Source: Draconibacterium orientale
GTDB taxonomy: Bacteria; Bacteroidota; Bacteroidia; Bacteroidales; Prolixibacteraceae
Direction: 5' to 3'
Assembly (NCBI RefSeq): GCF_000626635.1
Contig: NZ_CP007451.1
Location: 372,001-436,000, forward strand
DNA: 64,000 nt
The notes under the pieces were generated by a model, which saw only the letters and a program-made list of their open reading frames with translations, did not search any database and was not told the DNA's origin. The position numbers and the translations under genes were made by a program. Positions 18,098-26,166 of the stretch are shown piece after piece; position 1 is the first letter of the stretch; each line of letters starts with the position of its first letter.

Positions 18098-19801
18098 TTA
18101 TTGATCTTCTTTGGTTATCAAATTAAATACCACCGACATGGTGGTTCCTTTTCCGGGTTCCGAAACCACCTCGATTTTACCTTTGTGGCTTTGCACAATT
18201 CCATGAACGATGGCCAGTCCGAGCCCGATTCCGCTGGCGCGTTGTTTTGCCGAATAAAACGGCTGAAATATGCGCGAAATGTCTTCTTTGGCTATTCCAA
18301 CACCGTTGTCGATGATGTCCATTTTTACGTGATCGGCATCCGGGTTCGATGTTTTTATCAGCACCTCGGCGTTCGTGGTTACCGCTTCCTGAGCATTTAC
18401 CAATAAGGCCACACACACCTGTTTAATCTGGTTGTCGTTACAAAGAATCAAATCGGATGTTGCCGCAAAATCGGTGTAAAAATGAATGCCGGCAATGTGC
18501 ATTTGGTGCGCCATTAGGGTGTACGATTCTTTAAGAATATGATTCAAGGAATGTTGCTCAAAATTCTCCTGGTCTTTCCTTGAAAAATCAAGCAGTCCCC
18601 GAACAATATTTCCACAACGTTTTGATTCGTTTTCAATCACTTTCAGGTGTTTCAGCATCGAGTCTTTTGAATCATTGGGCAAATCAAGCTTGGCCAGTTT
18701 TTTGGCTACCAACTTACTGTAAGTCAGGATTCCGGAAAGCGGATTATTAATTTCGTGAGCTACCGACGAAGACAATTTCCCCAGCGAAGTTATACGCTCG
18801 ATATGAATCAGTTCATTTTGAATTTCGGCCAACTCTTCCGATTTGCGTTGCACCTTGTATTCCAACTGATGCGACCAGTTTTCGAGCTCGCGGTTGGCCG
18901 CATCCAGGTTATCGAGCATGTTGTTAAAAGCCAGCGATACTGAACGCATATCTTCCAACAGGTAGGGTTTAATTTCCAGGCGGCGGCTCCGGTTTCCTTT
19001 CGACACTTCTTCACTGGCTACAATTATTTCGTTCAGCGGTTTCTGAATCTTATTCTTTGTAAAAAAAATAAGCAGCGACATTAAAATAATGGTAACAAGA
19101 ATGGCCAGTAAAAAGAATTCGCTCGACGATTTGGTTACAGCCGAATCCAACTCCGACAAAGGTACTTTAATAATCAGCGATCCCAATATTTCTTCATCCT
19201 GACTATGGGCGTGACAAGCACTTACATAACACGAGCGTTCGTTTAAAATTGGCGTTCGCACCAACAGTTGCCGGTGGCTTTTGTCTTTTTGATCGATGTT
19301 ACAAGGGCTCTTAAAATCGATGATGCGATACGCTTTCTGCCTTGGAGGAAACAAGTCGGAAAGATTTTGGTGACAGCTCACGCAGTTAGGTCCGTTTTTA
19401 ACGAGCGAGTCGGCAACAAGCGAAGTAGAATACACCAAACTATCGAGGTTATTGTACATGTTCACCTCGTCAATTCCCGGCAGAGAATTGATAATATCGA
19501 GCGTACTTTGCAGGGAACTTTTATCGTTTTCCAACATAGAATAATAAAGCGAGCCTTCAACAATCGACCCGATATTATCTCCCTGCTGACGAATAACGGT
19601 GCCGAGATATCCTTCGTAAACCGACCTGAAAATCAAGCTATAAGAAACAAACAAAAACAACGAAAGTATAGCAATTATGTAAATTACCCGGGCATATATC
19701 GACGAACGAAAACTCAGGTAACGTCGTATAAATTTTGGAAAGGAATCCCGCTGTTTCCGGCCAGACATAGTTGTCCTGTAATTATCGCTTTTATTCATCA
19801 C
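18098..19801 (-). CDS. Sensor histidine kinase with c-type heme motifs
   Basis: 567 residues: a membrane segment (about 39-56), a periplasmic domain of about 170 residues, a second membrane segment (229-247), HAMP, coiled coil, and a HisKA/ATPase core (H349 in SSVAHEINNP; DNGVGIAKED; GIGLGLAIVHG). The periplasmic domain has CVSCH (140-144), a canonical c-type heme site, and CYVSACH (191-197), a CX4CH site. CX4CH motifs bind heme in some multiheme cytochromes. The protein therefore probably senses redox state, or a ligand such as NO, CO or O2, through covalent heme in the periplasm. It pairs with the sigma-54 regulator next to it and lies 148 bp after the HybAB/GcvH-like operon. Confidence 0.9.
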   Translation of the reverse strand: MMNKSDNYRTTMSGRKQRDSFPKFIRRYLSFRSSIYARVIYIIAILSLFLFVSYSLIFRSVYEGYLGTVIRQQGDNIGSIVEGSLYYSMLENDKSSLQSTLDIINSLPGIDEVNMYNNLDSLVYSTSLVADSLVKNGPNCVSCHQNLSDLFPPRQKAYRIIDFKSPCNIDQKDKSHRQLLVRTPILNERSCYVSACHAHSQDEEILGSLIIKVPLSELDSAVTKSSSEFFLLAILVTIILMSLLIFFTKNKIQKPLNEIIVASEEVSKGNRSRRLEIKPYLLEDMRSVSLAFNNMLDNLDAANRELENWSHQLEYKVQRKSEELAEIQNELIHIERITSLGKLSSSVAHEINNPLSGILTYSKLVAKKLAKLDLPNDSKDSMLKHLKVIENESKRCGNIVRGLLDFSRKDQENFEQHSLNHILKESYTLMAHQMHIAGIHFYTDFAATSDLILCNDNQIKQVCVALLVNAQEAVTTNAEVLIKTSNPDADHVKMDIIDNGVGIAKEDISRIFQPFYSAKQRASGIGLGLAIVHGIVQSHKGKIEVVSEPGKGTTMSVVFNLITKEDQ

Positions 19802-19861
19802 GCGTCAGTCAATCGGTTTTTTATAATAAACCTCCAAGGTACGAAAAAGAACAAATGATGA

Positions 19862-19932
19862 AGAGACTGTCTTGAATTTTTCCTTTAATCCTATTATTCG
19901 TCTTTCTCATCAATAAAATCAAAACAGTCTCT
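19862..19932 (-). terminator. Long-loop inverted repeat after the second GcvH-like gene
   Basis: AGAGACTGTCTTG (19862-19874) pairs with CAAAACAGTCTCT (19920-19932) with one mismatch around a 45-nt loop. There is no clear T-run, so termination is plausible but not certain. Confidence 0.4.
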
Positions 19933-19949
19933 GTTAAAACCTTTTCCCA

Positions 19950-20663
19950 TCAACCCTGTTCCAAAAATTCATTTTGAAATTCATCCCAAATACCGGCATC
20001 CAGTTTTGCAAGCGGGTAAAGTTCCAGCTCACCACCTTCCTGAAATGCCATAATGGTTGAAACTCCAGCCTGCCGTGCCAGGTTGATATTCAGAAAATCC
20101 TTAAGTCGCGTTATCTCGTCGGCAAACCATTTAGCGGCTTCATCACCCAGCAAAAATCCCGAAGTTTCTTTTTGCCAACTGTCTGGCATTATGGAATACA
20201 ACCAACCTGCCTCAAGCTCGTTCGTGCCATACGGGTCGCTATCTCCTGACAAAACGTTGGCAGCCACAATTTCTCCCGATATGGGCGATTGAACACGTAA
20301 CCGCTTTCCTCCCTGCTGAATGAGCACCAGTGCTTCTCCTTTTTTTACCGTGTCACCGGCCGATTTCAATGGTTGTATGGAAATTTTTCCCAGCACATTT
20401 TGCAGAAAATCATCCAGTCCGATTTTTACCTGGCCCGATTTCTCCAACTCCAGCCAAGTGTGGTTTCGACTAAAAAACAAACCTTTCGGGATACGTAAAA
20501 ATTTGGGAGCAAGAACCCGAATGCCTTGCTGAATATGCTGTACAACTTCGCTTTTTCGGTTTACCATCACCCAGAAAGGGATCAACAACAAAAGAAATAC
20601 AATTACTACGATGTATTCAATTCCTTTTGTTTCAAACAAATCAGTATATGTAAATCCTTCCAT
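19950..20663 (-). CDS. Membrane-anchored GcvH-like barrel-sandwich protein
   Basis: 237 residues: one membrane segment (17-34) followed by basic residues, so the rest should face the cytoplasm. Residues 61-162 follow the glycine-cleavage H fold (FFSRNHTWLEL, GLDDFLQNVLGKI, SPISGEIV, DPYGTNE, GWLYSI). The lipoyl site is not canonical: where GcvH has ESVKA this protein has QQGGK, placing the Lys one position later. A C-terminal tail (208-233, FQEGGELELYPLAKLD..IWDEFQN) is shared with the fusion protein at 22793-24478. It is the last gene of the operon, 19 bp after the NrfD-like gene. It is not a glycine cleavage component; an electron or acyl relay to the membrane complex is an inference. Confidence 0.75.
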   Translation of the reverse strand: MEGFTYTDLFETKGIEYIVVIVFLLLLIPFWVMVNRKSEVVQHIQQGIRVLAPKFLRIPKGLFFSRNHTWLELEKSGQVKIGLDDFLQNVLGKISIQPLKSAGDTVKKGEALVLIQQGGKRLRVQSPISGEIVAANVLSGDSDPYGTNELEAGWLYSIMPDSWQKETSGFLLGDEAAKWFADEITRLKDFLNINLARQAGVSTIMAFQEGGELELYPLAKLDAGIWDEFQNEFLEQG

Positions 20664-20682
20664 TTTATTCGCTTTTAAATTG

Positions 20683-21906
20683 TTAATGTTTATTTTTTGC
20701 CCACGATGGCGATTCGCGTAACACAGGCATTCGGCTGATGAACCATCTGAAAATCCATATTTCTATAAATATAATGGCGAAGGATACAACAATTTCCATC
20801 CAGGAAGGTGTGTAGTGCATCGCAGAATCCCAACGAAATGCAATAATTGATACGTTCAACCGATTTAACACAATCCCCACTATGGTAATCACTGCGGCTA
20901 CCCTTGCCCGGAAAATGCTTCCTTTTCTGAAACTTTGAATAAAAAGGAGCATGGGCAATAGTACAAAACCAAATATTTCGAGCATAAACCAGTATCCCAT
21001 TTGCGAATTTATGTACGCCCATCGGTGCCCGTGAACAAAAACAAGTACCTGCAAAAACAGGTAAATAAACATGCTGAATGCACAAATACGCGAGAGGCTA
21101 AGCACGATTTCTTTCCTTGTCTTTTTATCATTTTCGGTAATCTGATCGCTAAAGACCCTTTCACTGATTGACCCCTCGAATATTACCATGGACAAACCTG
21201 CAAAGACACTGGAGACAAGAAATAACAGCGGAATAAACCCGGAATACCACAACGGATGGATTTTTTCTTTAGCCATTAAAAACAGCGCCCCAAGCCCCGA
21301 CTGGTGCAAGGTTGATAAAGTAATACCAAAAATAACGGCTCCCAGCGTTAAGCCAGTAAGAATTTTATGAATACGGCGTGCTCCCAGCCACTCGGCAATG
21401 GCAGGCGAAAACTCAATTAACTGAGCAACAATATAGAGCAAAAAATGCCAGGCTACCAGGAATAATACAGAGTTGGCACCAAAATTATTCCCGATTATCG
21501 GATTAAAAATGTTCCATGGTTTTCCCAAATCGAGCACTAAAGCTCCGGCATAAAAAACATAAGCCAGAAAACCATTCAACACCGTTACACGCACGATGGA
21601 ATGAAACTTTTGAACCCCCATAACATACACAACAAAAGTGAGCACATAGGCACCTCCGGCAAAGGCAACTCCTGTAATTACATTAAATCCTTTCCATAGC
21701 CCCCATGGAATTTCCTGACTTACGTTGGATACCGCTCCAATGCCATGAATAAAGCGGAAAACGATAATGGCCAGCCCAGCCACAATTACCGGAATTGAAA
21801 TAATATTAAAAGGTGTTAACCATTTACCTCTTGGTTTCAATTCATTTACTAAAAAGCGCCAAACTGACTTCTTTTCTTTTTTTAGCGGAAATGCAGGGCT
21901 AGTCAT
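20683..21906 (-). CDS. HybB/NrfD-family membrane subunit
   Basis: 407 residues with about ten membrane segments, the architecture of HybB and the PsrC/NrfD family. Family-like strands include EIPWGLWKGFNVITGVAFAG near the start, DLGKPWNIFNP, and TLHQSGLGALFLM. These subunits exchange electrons with quinones and can couple this to proton movement. Its start overlaps the stop of the HybA-like gene by 8 bp, so the two are made together. A hydrogenase or molybdopterin catalytic subunit, which such pairs normally serve, is missing from the operon. Confidence 0.9.
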   Translation of the reverse strand: MTSPAFPLKKEKKSVWRFLVNELKPRGKWLTPFNIISIPVIVAGLAIIVFRFIHGIGAVSNVSQEIPWGLWKGFNVITGVAFAGGAYVLTFVVYVMGVQKFHSIVRVTVLNGFLAYVFYAGALVLDLGKPWNIFNPIIGNNFGANSVLFLVAWHFLLYIVAQLIEFSPAIAEWLGARRIHKILTGLTLGAVIFGITLSTLHQSGLGALFLMAKEKIHPLWYSGFIPLLFLVSSVFAGLSMVIFEGSISERVFSDQITENDKKTRKEIVLSLSRICAFSMFIYLFLQVLVFVHGHRWAYINSQMGYWFMLEIFGFVLLPMLLFIQSFRKGSIFRARVAAVITIVGIVLNRLNVSIIAFRWDSAMHYTPSWMEIVVSFAIIFIEIWIFRWFISRMPVLRESPSWAKNKH

Positions 21907-22762
21907 GATTTTCGTTTTTATTTAAGTTTAAATTAGAGGCTTTATTGAGTCCCAAAAGTAACGACGGTACGAGAACAAAAACAGCAGGCACACTGTATAA
22001 AAACCCCTTGGTAAGTGCCGGATACGATGTGTTTTGCACATTGGTATTGAATCCGATTTCTTCGAAAGGCACGGGAGACAAATACAAAAAGGAAGTTCCT
22101 CCGGCTTCGGTTTCGCCATAAATATGATCGTAATAAACATCCGGATTTTCGCTGATCCTTCGTTGGGCTTCAGCAATTAATTCGCGACGGGTTCCAAAAA
22201 GAAGCGCTTCACCCGGACAGTTTTCCACACAGGCTGGTAATTTACCTTCTTCCTGCCGCTCGAAACACATGTTGCATTTTGTAATTTTTGGATTCGGACT
22301 GTTGTACTCGAACTTAGGCACATCAAACGGACAGGAAATCATACAATAACGGCAGCCCATACATTTGTCTTCGCGCCAAATTACCGGGCCTTCCTTGGTT
22401 TTATGCATAGCCTGTGTTAAACAGGCAGCGCCGCAAGCCGGCTGATTACAGTGCATACACTGGCGTTTTACATAGACTTCGCCAAGCGAAGTTTCGTAGG
22501 CATTTACAACGGTACGCCGGGTTTCATTGGTTTTCCGAACCACACCCATTTCCGGGAAATCTTCCGGCTCGGGCAAATTATGAGCTTCTGCACACGAAAA
22601 TTCACAAGTTTGGCAACCAATACATTTTGTAGAATCATATAAAATAGCTTTGAATTCTATCACTTCTTCGTTGACGGGTTTTGCCGGTGCTTCTTTCCCC
22701 AGAACAAACGTAGCCCCCGTAATACCCAAAGCTTTGAAGAAACTTCTTCTGTTTATACTCAT
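21899..22762 (-). CDS. HybA-like Tat-exported four-cluster ferredoxin
   Basis: 287 residues. A Tat signal (NRRSFFKALG) opens the protein. Sixteen Cys form four [4Fe-4S] clusters: C47/50/53/57, C102/105/110/114, C134/137/140/144 and C163/166/178/182. A membrane helix follows near residues 247-265, as in HybA. It would sit on the outer face of the cytoplasmic membrane and pass electrons to or from the NrfD-like subunit. It lies 30 bp after the binding-protein/GcvH-like fusion gene. The partner that feeds or drains it is unknown. Confidence 0.9.
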   Translation of the reverse strand: MSINRRSFFKALGITGATFVLGKEAPAKPVNEEVIEFKAILYDSTKCIGCQTCEFSCAEAHNLPEPEDFPEMGVVRKTNETRRTVVNAYETSLGEVYVKRQCMHCNQPACGAACLTQAMHKTKEGPVIWREDKCMGCRYCMISCPFDVPKFEYNSPNPKITKCNMCFERQEEGKLPACVENCPGEALLFGTRRELIAEAQRRISENPDVYYDHIYGETEAGGTSFLYLSPVPFEEIGFNTNVQNTSYPALTKGFLYSVPAVFVLVPSLLLGLNKASNLNLNKNENHD

Positions 22763-22792
22763 GGTTTGTTAATTTAGATGGTTAGCAGGTAT

Positions 22793-24478
22793 TTAGTGTG
22801 TATCAGCAGTATTGATAAAATAATTCTGGAAGTCTTCCCATACCCTGGGATCCAAATCTTTTAATGGATGCAGCATCAATTCGCCTCCTTCCTGAAAGGC
22901 CGGTTTTCCCTCTTCCAGGTTCATAATATTCAGTGAACAGGCCAGAAAATCTTTCAGGCGGCTGAATTCCCCGATAATCCATTCGCGATAGCTACGGCCC
23001 ATTTTTAAAAACTGGGTTTCCCTCAGCCAGTTCGAAGGCTCAATTTTATACACCCAACCTTCACCATAAGGTTCGTTATTAATCATAAACGGATCGGCAA
23101 CTAAACTTTCATTAATCTCTTTTATCGTTCCCGAAACCGGCGAATTCAGAGTAATTTGTTTACCTTTTCTAATTAAGGTTACCACCGGCTCCATTCGTTT
23201 AACCTTTTCTCCCGGGCTTTTCATAATAAGGCGGGTATAGTTGCCGGTAACATTCGAAATGAAATCATCAACTCCCATTTTTACCCGGCCACCTTCTTCC
23301 ATAAAAACCCAGGTATGCGTTTTATCGAAATACAGGCCATTGGGGAAATCGAGAGAGGCTTCGTTTAACAACTTTACGTACCTTGTTTTATTTAACAAAG
23401 GGGCTTTGGCCTTTTGTTTGCGGATGAAATAGCGAACAATAACAAACACCAACAGAAGCCCTAAAACAGCTACAAAAATACTGAAAAACGCAGCGGATCC
23501 GGTGCTTGCCGATTCGTATTCGGCCATTAAAACCGGAGGAGTAAGCTTTTCGAGATTCGATTGTTTCTCGGAATGAACCAATTCAGTATATCCATTCTGT
23601 GCAACCAATACTTGACCAGAGGAGGTAAGCCAGCTTAAAAAGTTGTTTATTTCAGCATTTTCCGGGAAAGCAGAAGAAACTGCATATATATTGTATATCA
23701 TCGAATGCGGATATTTCCCGATCCAAACCGACCGCTCAAACTGTTCCGAACTGGCGTAAATATTTTCGTAATAATCCAGCCGTCCGTTTTTGTTACGGTC
23801 GATTGGAAGCAGCGCGATATTTTCGGCAAAATCTTTTTGCTCCAGATTGGTAATTACCGACAACCTGCAAAAACCAATGGCATTTATATCACTTTGTACA
23901 GCTTTCAGAAATTTATCCTGAGACAGGGCTTCCAATGTGCTGATTTCAGTTGGATCAACTTCGAGGAACTTCGCTACCGATAGTTTTACTTCCGGCTCGT
24001 CCAGCACGTAAAAGTTAAGGTTCTCACGATTTTTACTGTCCGCTAATGTGCCCCGGTTTTTATCGTTGTTTTGAAAAACTGTTGCCAGCTCATTAGCAGA
24101 AACTCCTGTTTCAGTTAGTTCTTTTGCCAACGGGTTTGCCTTATTAAAAACCGTTACCACCACTTCGCGTCCCAGCGGCAGCTGCCACATTTCACCAATA
24201 GTTGATGAAACATCAGCTTGTTGCATAACAATACCAATCGACTGATTACCTGCAACTTTATCTTTGACCTCAGCACGACTGACGGGAGTAAGTTCAAAAT
24301 TAAAATCAGTGTTTGTTTGCAGGTATTTGGCTATCCACACCTCAGTAAGGTTGCGCATTTCGGGAGTTGTAAAAATCTTTACCTGATCGTTTATCGCCGC
24401 GTTTTCGGCGTTTTGGCTTCTCGCACCACTAACTATTAGCAGGAGCAGCACTACGGTTGTTAAAATCCTGGTTCTCAT
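22793..24478 (-). CDS. Periplasmic binding protein / GcvH-like transmembrane fusion
   Basis: 561 residues in an order I have not seen described. A signal peptide (1-20) leads into a PstS-like periplasmic binding domain (about 30-320), which carries an EF-hand-like loop DRNKNGRLDYYE (227-238). A membrane helix (328-349) with a basic inner side leads to a GcvH-like domain (379-485; KTHTWVFMEE, GVDDFISNVTGN, NSPVSGTIKEIN, EPYGEGWVYKIEP). The tail at 529-554 (FQEGGELMLHPLKDLD) matches the protein at 19950-20663. The lipoyl Lys site reads RKGKQ instead of ESVKA. It is the first gene of the operon, behind the sigma-54-like promoter. It may couple periplasmic ligand binding to a cytoplasmic carrier domain beside HybAB. 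Confidence 0.8.
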   Translation of the reverse strand: MRTRILTTVVLLLLIVSGARSQNAENAAINDQVKIFTTPEMRNLTEVWIAKYLQTNTDFNFELTPVSRAEVKDKVAGNQSIGIVMQQADVSSTIGEMWQLPLGREVVVTVFNKANPLAKELTETGVSANELATVFQNNDKNRGTLADSKNRENLNFYVLDEPEVKLSVAKFLEVDPTEISTLEALSQDKFLKAVQSDINAIGFCRLSVITNLEQKDFAENIALLPIDRNKNGRLDYYENIYASSEQFERSVWIGKYPHSMIYNIYAVSSAFPENAEINNFLSWLTSSGQVLVAQNGYTELVHSEKQSNLEKLTPPVLMAEYESASTGSAAFFSIFVAVLGLLLVFVIVRYFIRKQKAKAPLLNKTRYVKLLNEASLDFPNGLYFDKTHTWVFMEEGGRVKMGVDDFISNVTGNYTRLIMKSPGEKVKRMEPVVTLIRKGKQITLNSPVSGTIKEINESLVADPFMINNEPYGEGWVYKIEPSNWLRETQFLKMGRSYREWIIGEFSRLKDFLACSLNIMNLEEGKPAFQEGGELMLHPLKDLDPRVWEDFQNYFINTADTH

Positions 24479-24555
24479 TGTTGAATTAATTTTATCGTTT
24501 TTTTTACTGGATTAGAATCCTTTTTACAGATTCTCTTCCAGTTAAAAACGCTTAA

Positions 24556-24572
24556 TCCAATCTTAATGCCAA
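24556..24572 (-). promoter_or_regulatory. Sigma-54-like promoter of the HybAB/GcvH-like operon
   Basis: On the minus strand the site reads TTGGCATTAAGATTGGA. It has the -24 TTGGCA and a -12 TTG at the exact sigma-54 spacing, with one deviation (GG instead of GC at -12). The predicted start near 24545 leaves a leader of about 67 nt. An NtrC-type regulator is encoded in the same neighbourhood. Confidence 0.55.
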
Positions 24573-24636
24573 CAACACAAACAACTGACTAACTGAATAT
24601 TACACAATTCCACCTTGATTTTCAGGCAAAACAAAG

Positions 24637-24740
24637 TGTTGTATTTTTCAACAGTTATTTTCACCAAACAACCTTCCGTTCTGATTATGTGCAAGTTACA
24701 TAGATGTTGTATTTTTCAACAGGTGTTGCGTTTTTCAACA
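24637..24740. promoter_or_regulatory. Three copies of a 17-bp inverted repeat, probable enhancer sites
   Basis: TGTTGTATTTTTCAACA at 24637-24653 and 24705-24721, and TGTTGCGTTTTTCAACA at 24724-24740. Arms TGTTG and CAACA are perfectly conserved. They lie about 90-195 bp upstream of the predicted sigma-54 start, where NtrC-type activators usually bind. Copies two and three are 19 bp apart and copy one is 68 bp away. Confidence 0.65.
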
Positions 24741-24801
24741 GTTATAACTAGCTACGCTTGATTTCGGGCAAATACACATGCTTTTTTTATGAAAAAAGGT
24801 A

Positions 24802-26076
24802 TTAATTAATTGAAAAAAGGTGATTTTGTGATCGTAAAAGCATTTTATCGCCAACAAATACCGGTACCGCTTTAACCGTTTCGCTGATATCATTCTCAGC
24901 AACTTTCTCGAACGTATCGCCGGGTTTAATGATCGTACAAAATCCTTTTACATTAATAAAGTAAATATTTCCACCGGCATAAATGGGCGACGAATTAAAG
25001 TTGCCTCTTAGTTTTTCTTTCCAGATTACTTTGCCGGTCATGGCATCCAGGCAAGTTGCCATTCCGCGGTCGTGTACCATGTACATTTTTCCATCAACAA
25101 TAAGCGGAGTTGGAATTTGCGGCACCTCATCTTCATACATCCACACCTGATGTGTTTCTGTTACATCGCCCGCACCTGTTGGATCGATGGCAAACTGACG
25201 GGTAAAATTCGGTTTTCCATCCAGAAATATCCAACCGGAATTTACAAACACCAGGCCGTTATAATACAAGGACTGACTTACAGTTGAATCGTAACCATAT
25301 TTAAACGACCAAACGACTTCGCCGGTAGTAACATCGTGTGCAAAACACATAAAAGCAGAGTTACTGATCAGCAAATCGCGGTCGCCAACAGTAATTACAA
25401 TTGGCGTTTGGTACGACTTCCGGTAAACCGGTTCCAGGGTATCATAAATTTCTTTTGGGCGAACACTTTTCCAAATGGTCTCTCCTGTTTTTTTATCCAG
25501 CGCAATTACATAAGGATCTTCGGTTCCTTCCAAATGTACAATCAATTTGTCTTTGTAAATAATTGGCGACGAAGCCGGTCCCTGCATATGGTCACAAGGC
25601 ATATCATCACGTTTCCAGATCACTTCGAAATTTTCAATATTGACACAGGCAGTTCCAAAACTTCCGTAATGCACGTAAACGCGTCCTTCTTCAACGCACG
25701 GAGTTGGCGTGGCATACGAGTTGGTTCCGTGGATACGTTGCGGATCTTCAGCAGTAAATAAGGTTTGTTCATTCAGCAGTTTGCCGGTTTCCAAATCGTA
25801 ACAAAACAGGTAAAATTCGTGCCCGTCTTTTTCGGCCGAAGTTACCCAAACCCGGCCATCATACACTGCCGGCGACGACCAGCCCAATCCTTTTACGGGC
25901 ACTTTCCACACTATATTTTCGGAAGCACTCCAGTGCAATGGCACTGTTTCCACATTGGCGTGTCCATCCATGGCTGAACCACGGAAATGAGTCCAGTTTT
26001 GCTGCTCATTCCGGCACGAAACCAATACAAAAAGCAAGAAAATAAACGCGGTAAAGTTGTTTTTTTTGGTCATCAT
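24802..26076 (-). CDS. PQQ-type beta-propeller lipoprotein
   Basis: About 424 residues from the ATG at 26076. The N-terminus has a lipobox ending in FVLVSC, so the protein should be lipid-anchored. An in-frame ATG at 26127 would place 17 charged residues before the signal and is unlikely. Propeller strands include NWTHFRGSAMDGHANVE, GKVIWKEKLRG and GETIWKSVRP. It belongs to the same expanded family as the propellers at 2295-13328 but is a separate unit. It is divergent from the EEP hydrolase gene, with about 90 bp between the starts. Function unknown. Confidence 0.8.
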   Translation of the reverse strand: MMTKKNNFTAFIFLLFVLVSCRNEQQNWTHFRGSAMDGHANVETVPLHWSASENIVWKVPVKGLGWSSPAVYDGRVWVTSAEKDGHEFYLFCYDLETGKLLNEQTLFTAEDPQRIHGTNSYATPTPCVEEGRVYVHYGSFGTACVNIENFEVIWKRDDMPCDHMQGPASSPIIYKDKLIVHLEGTEDPYVIALDKKTGETIWKSVRPKEIYDTLEPVYRKSYQTPIVITVGDRDLLISNSAFMCFAHDVTTGEVVWSFKYGYDSTVSQSLYYNGLVFVNSGWIFLDGKPNFTRQFAIDPTGAGDVTETHQVWMYEDEVPQIPTPLIVDGKMYMVHDRGMATCLDAMTGKVIWKEKLRGNFNSSPIYAGGNIYFINVKGFCTIIKPGDTFEKVAENDISETVKAVPVFVGDKMLLRSQNHLFSIN

Positions 26077-26166
26077 TTTAGGTTTAGTTTGTTTGAAATC
26101 AAAGTTAATCGAAAAATGGAGTTTCAAAAATTAAATCTCTACCTTCACCCTTTTAATTTAAGATTG

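Noticed and set aside
19950-24478. Glycine cleavage system
   Set aside because: No P or T protein genes, a changed lipoyl site, membrane anchors and a HybAB context.
24637-24740. NifA-type sites (TGT-N10-ACA)
   Set aside because: The inner distance is 11, not 10, and no nitrogen-fixation genes are present.
25987-26166. N-terminal extension of the EEP hydrolase to an upstream ATG
   Set aside because: It would run back into the divergent propeller gene and put 60 residues before a clean signal peptide.
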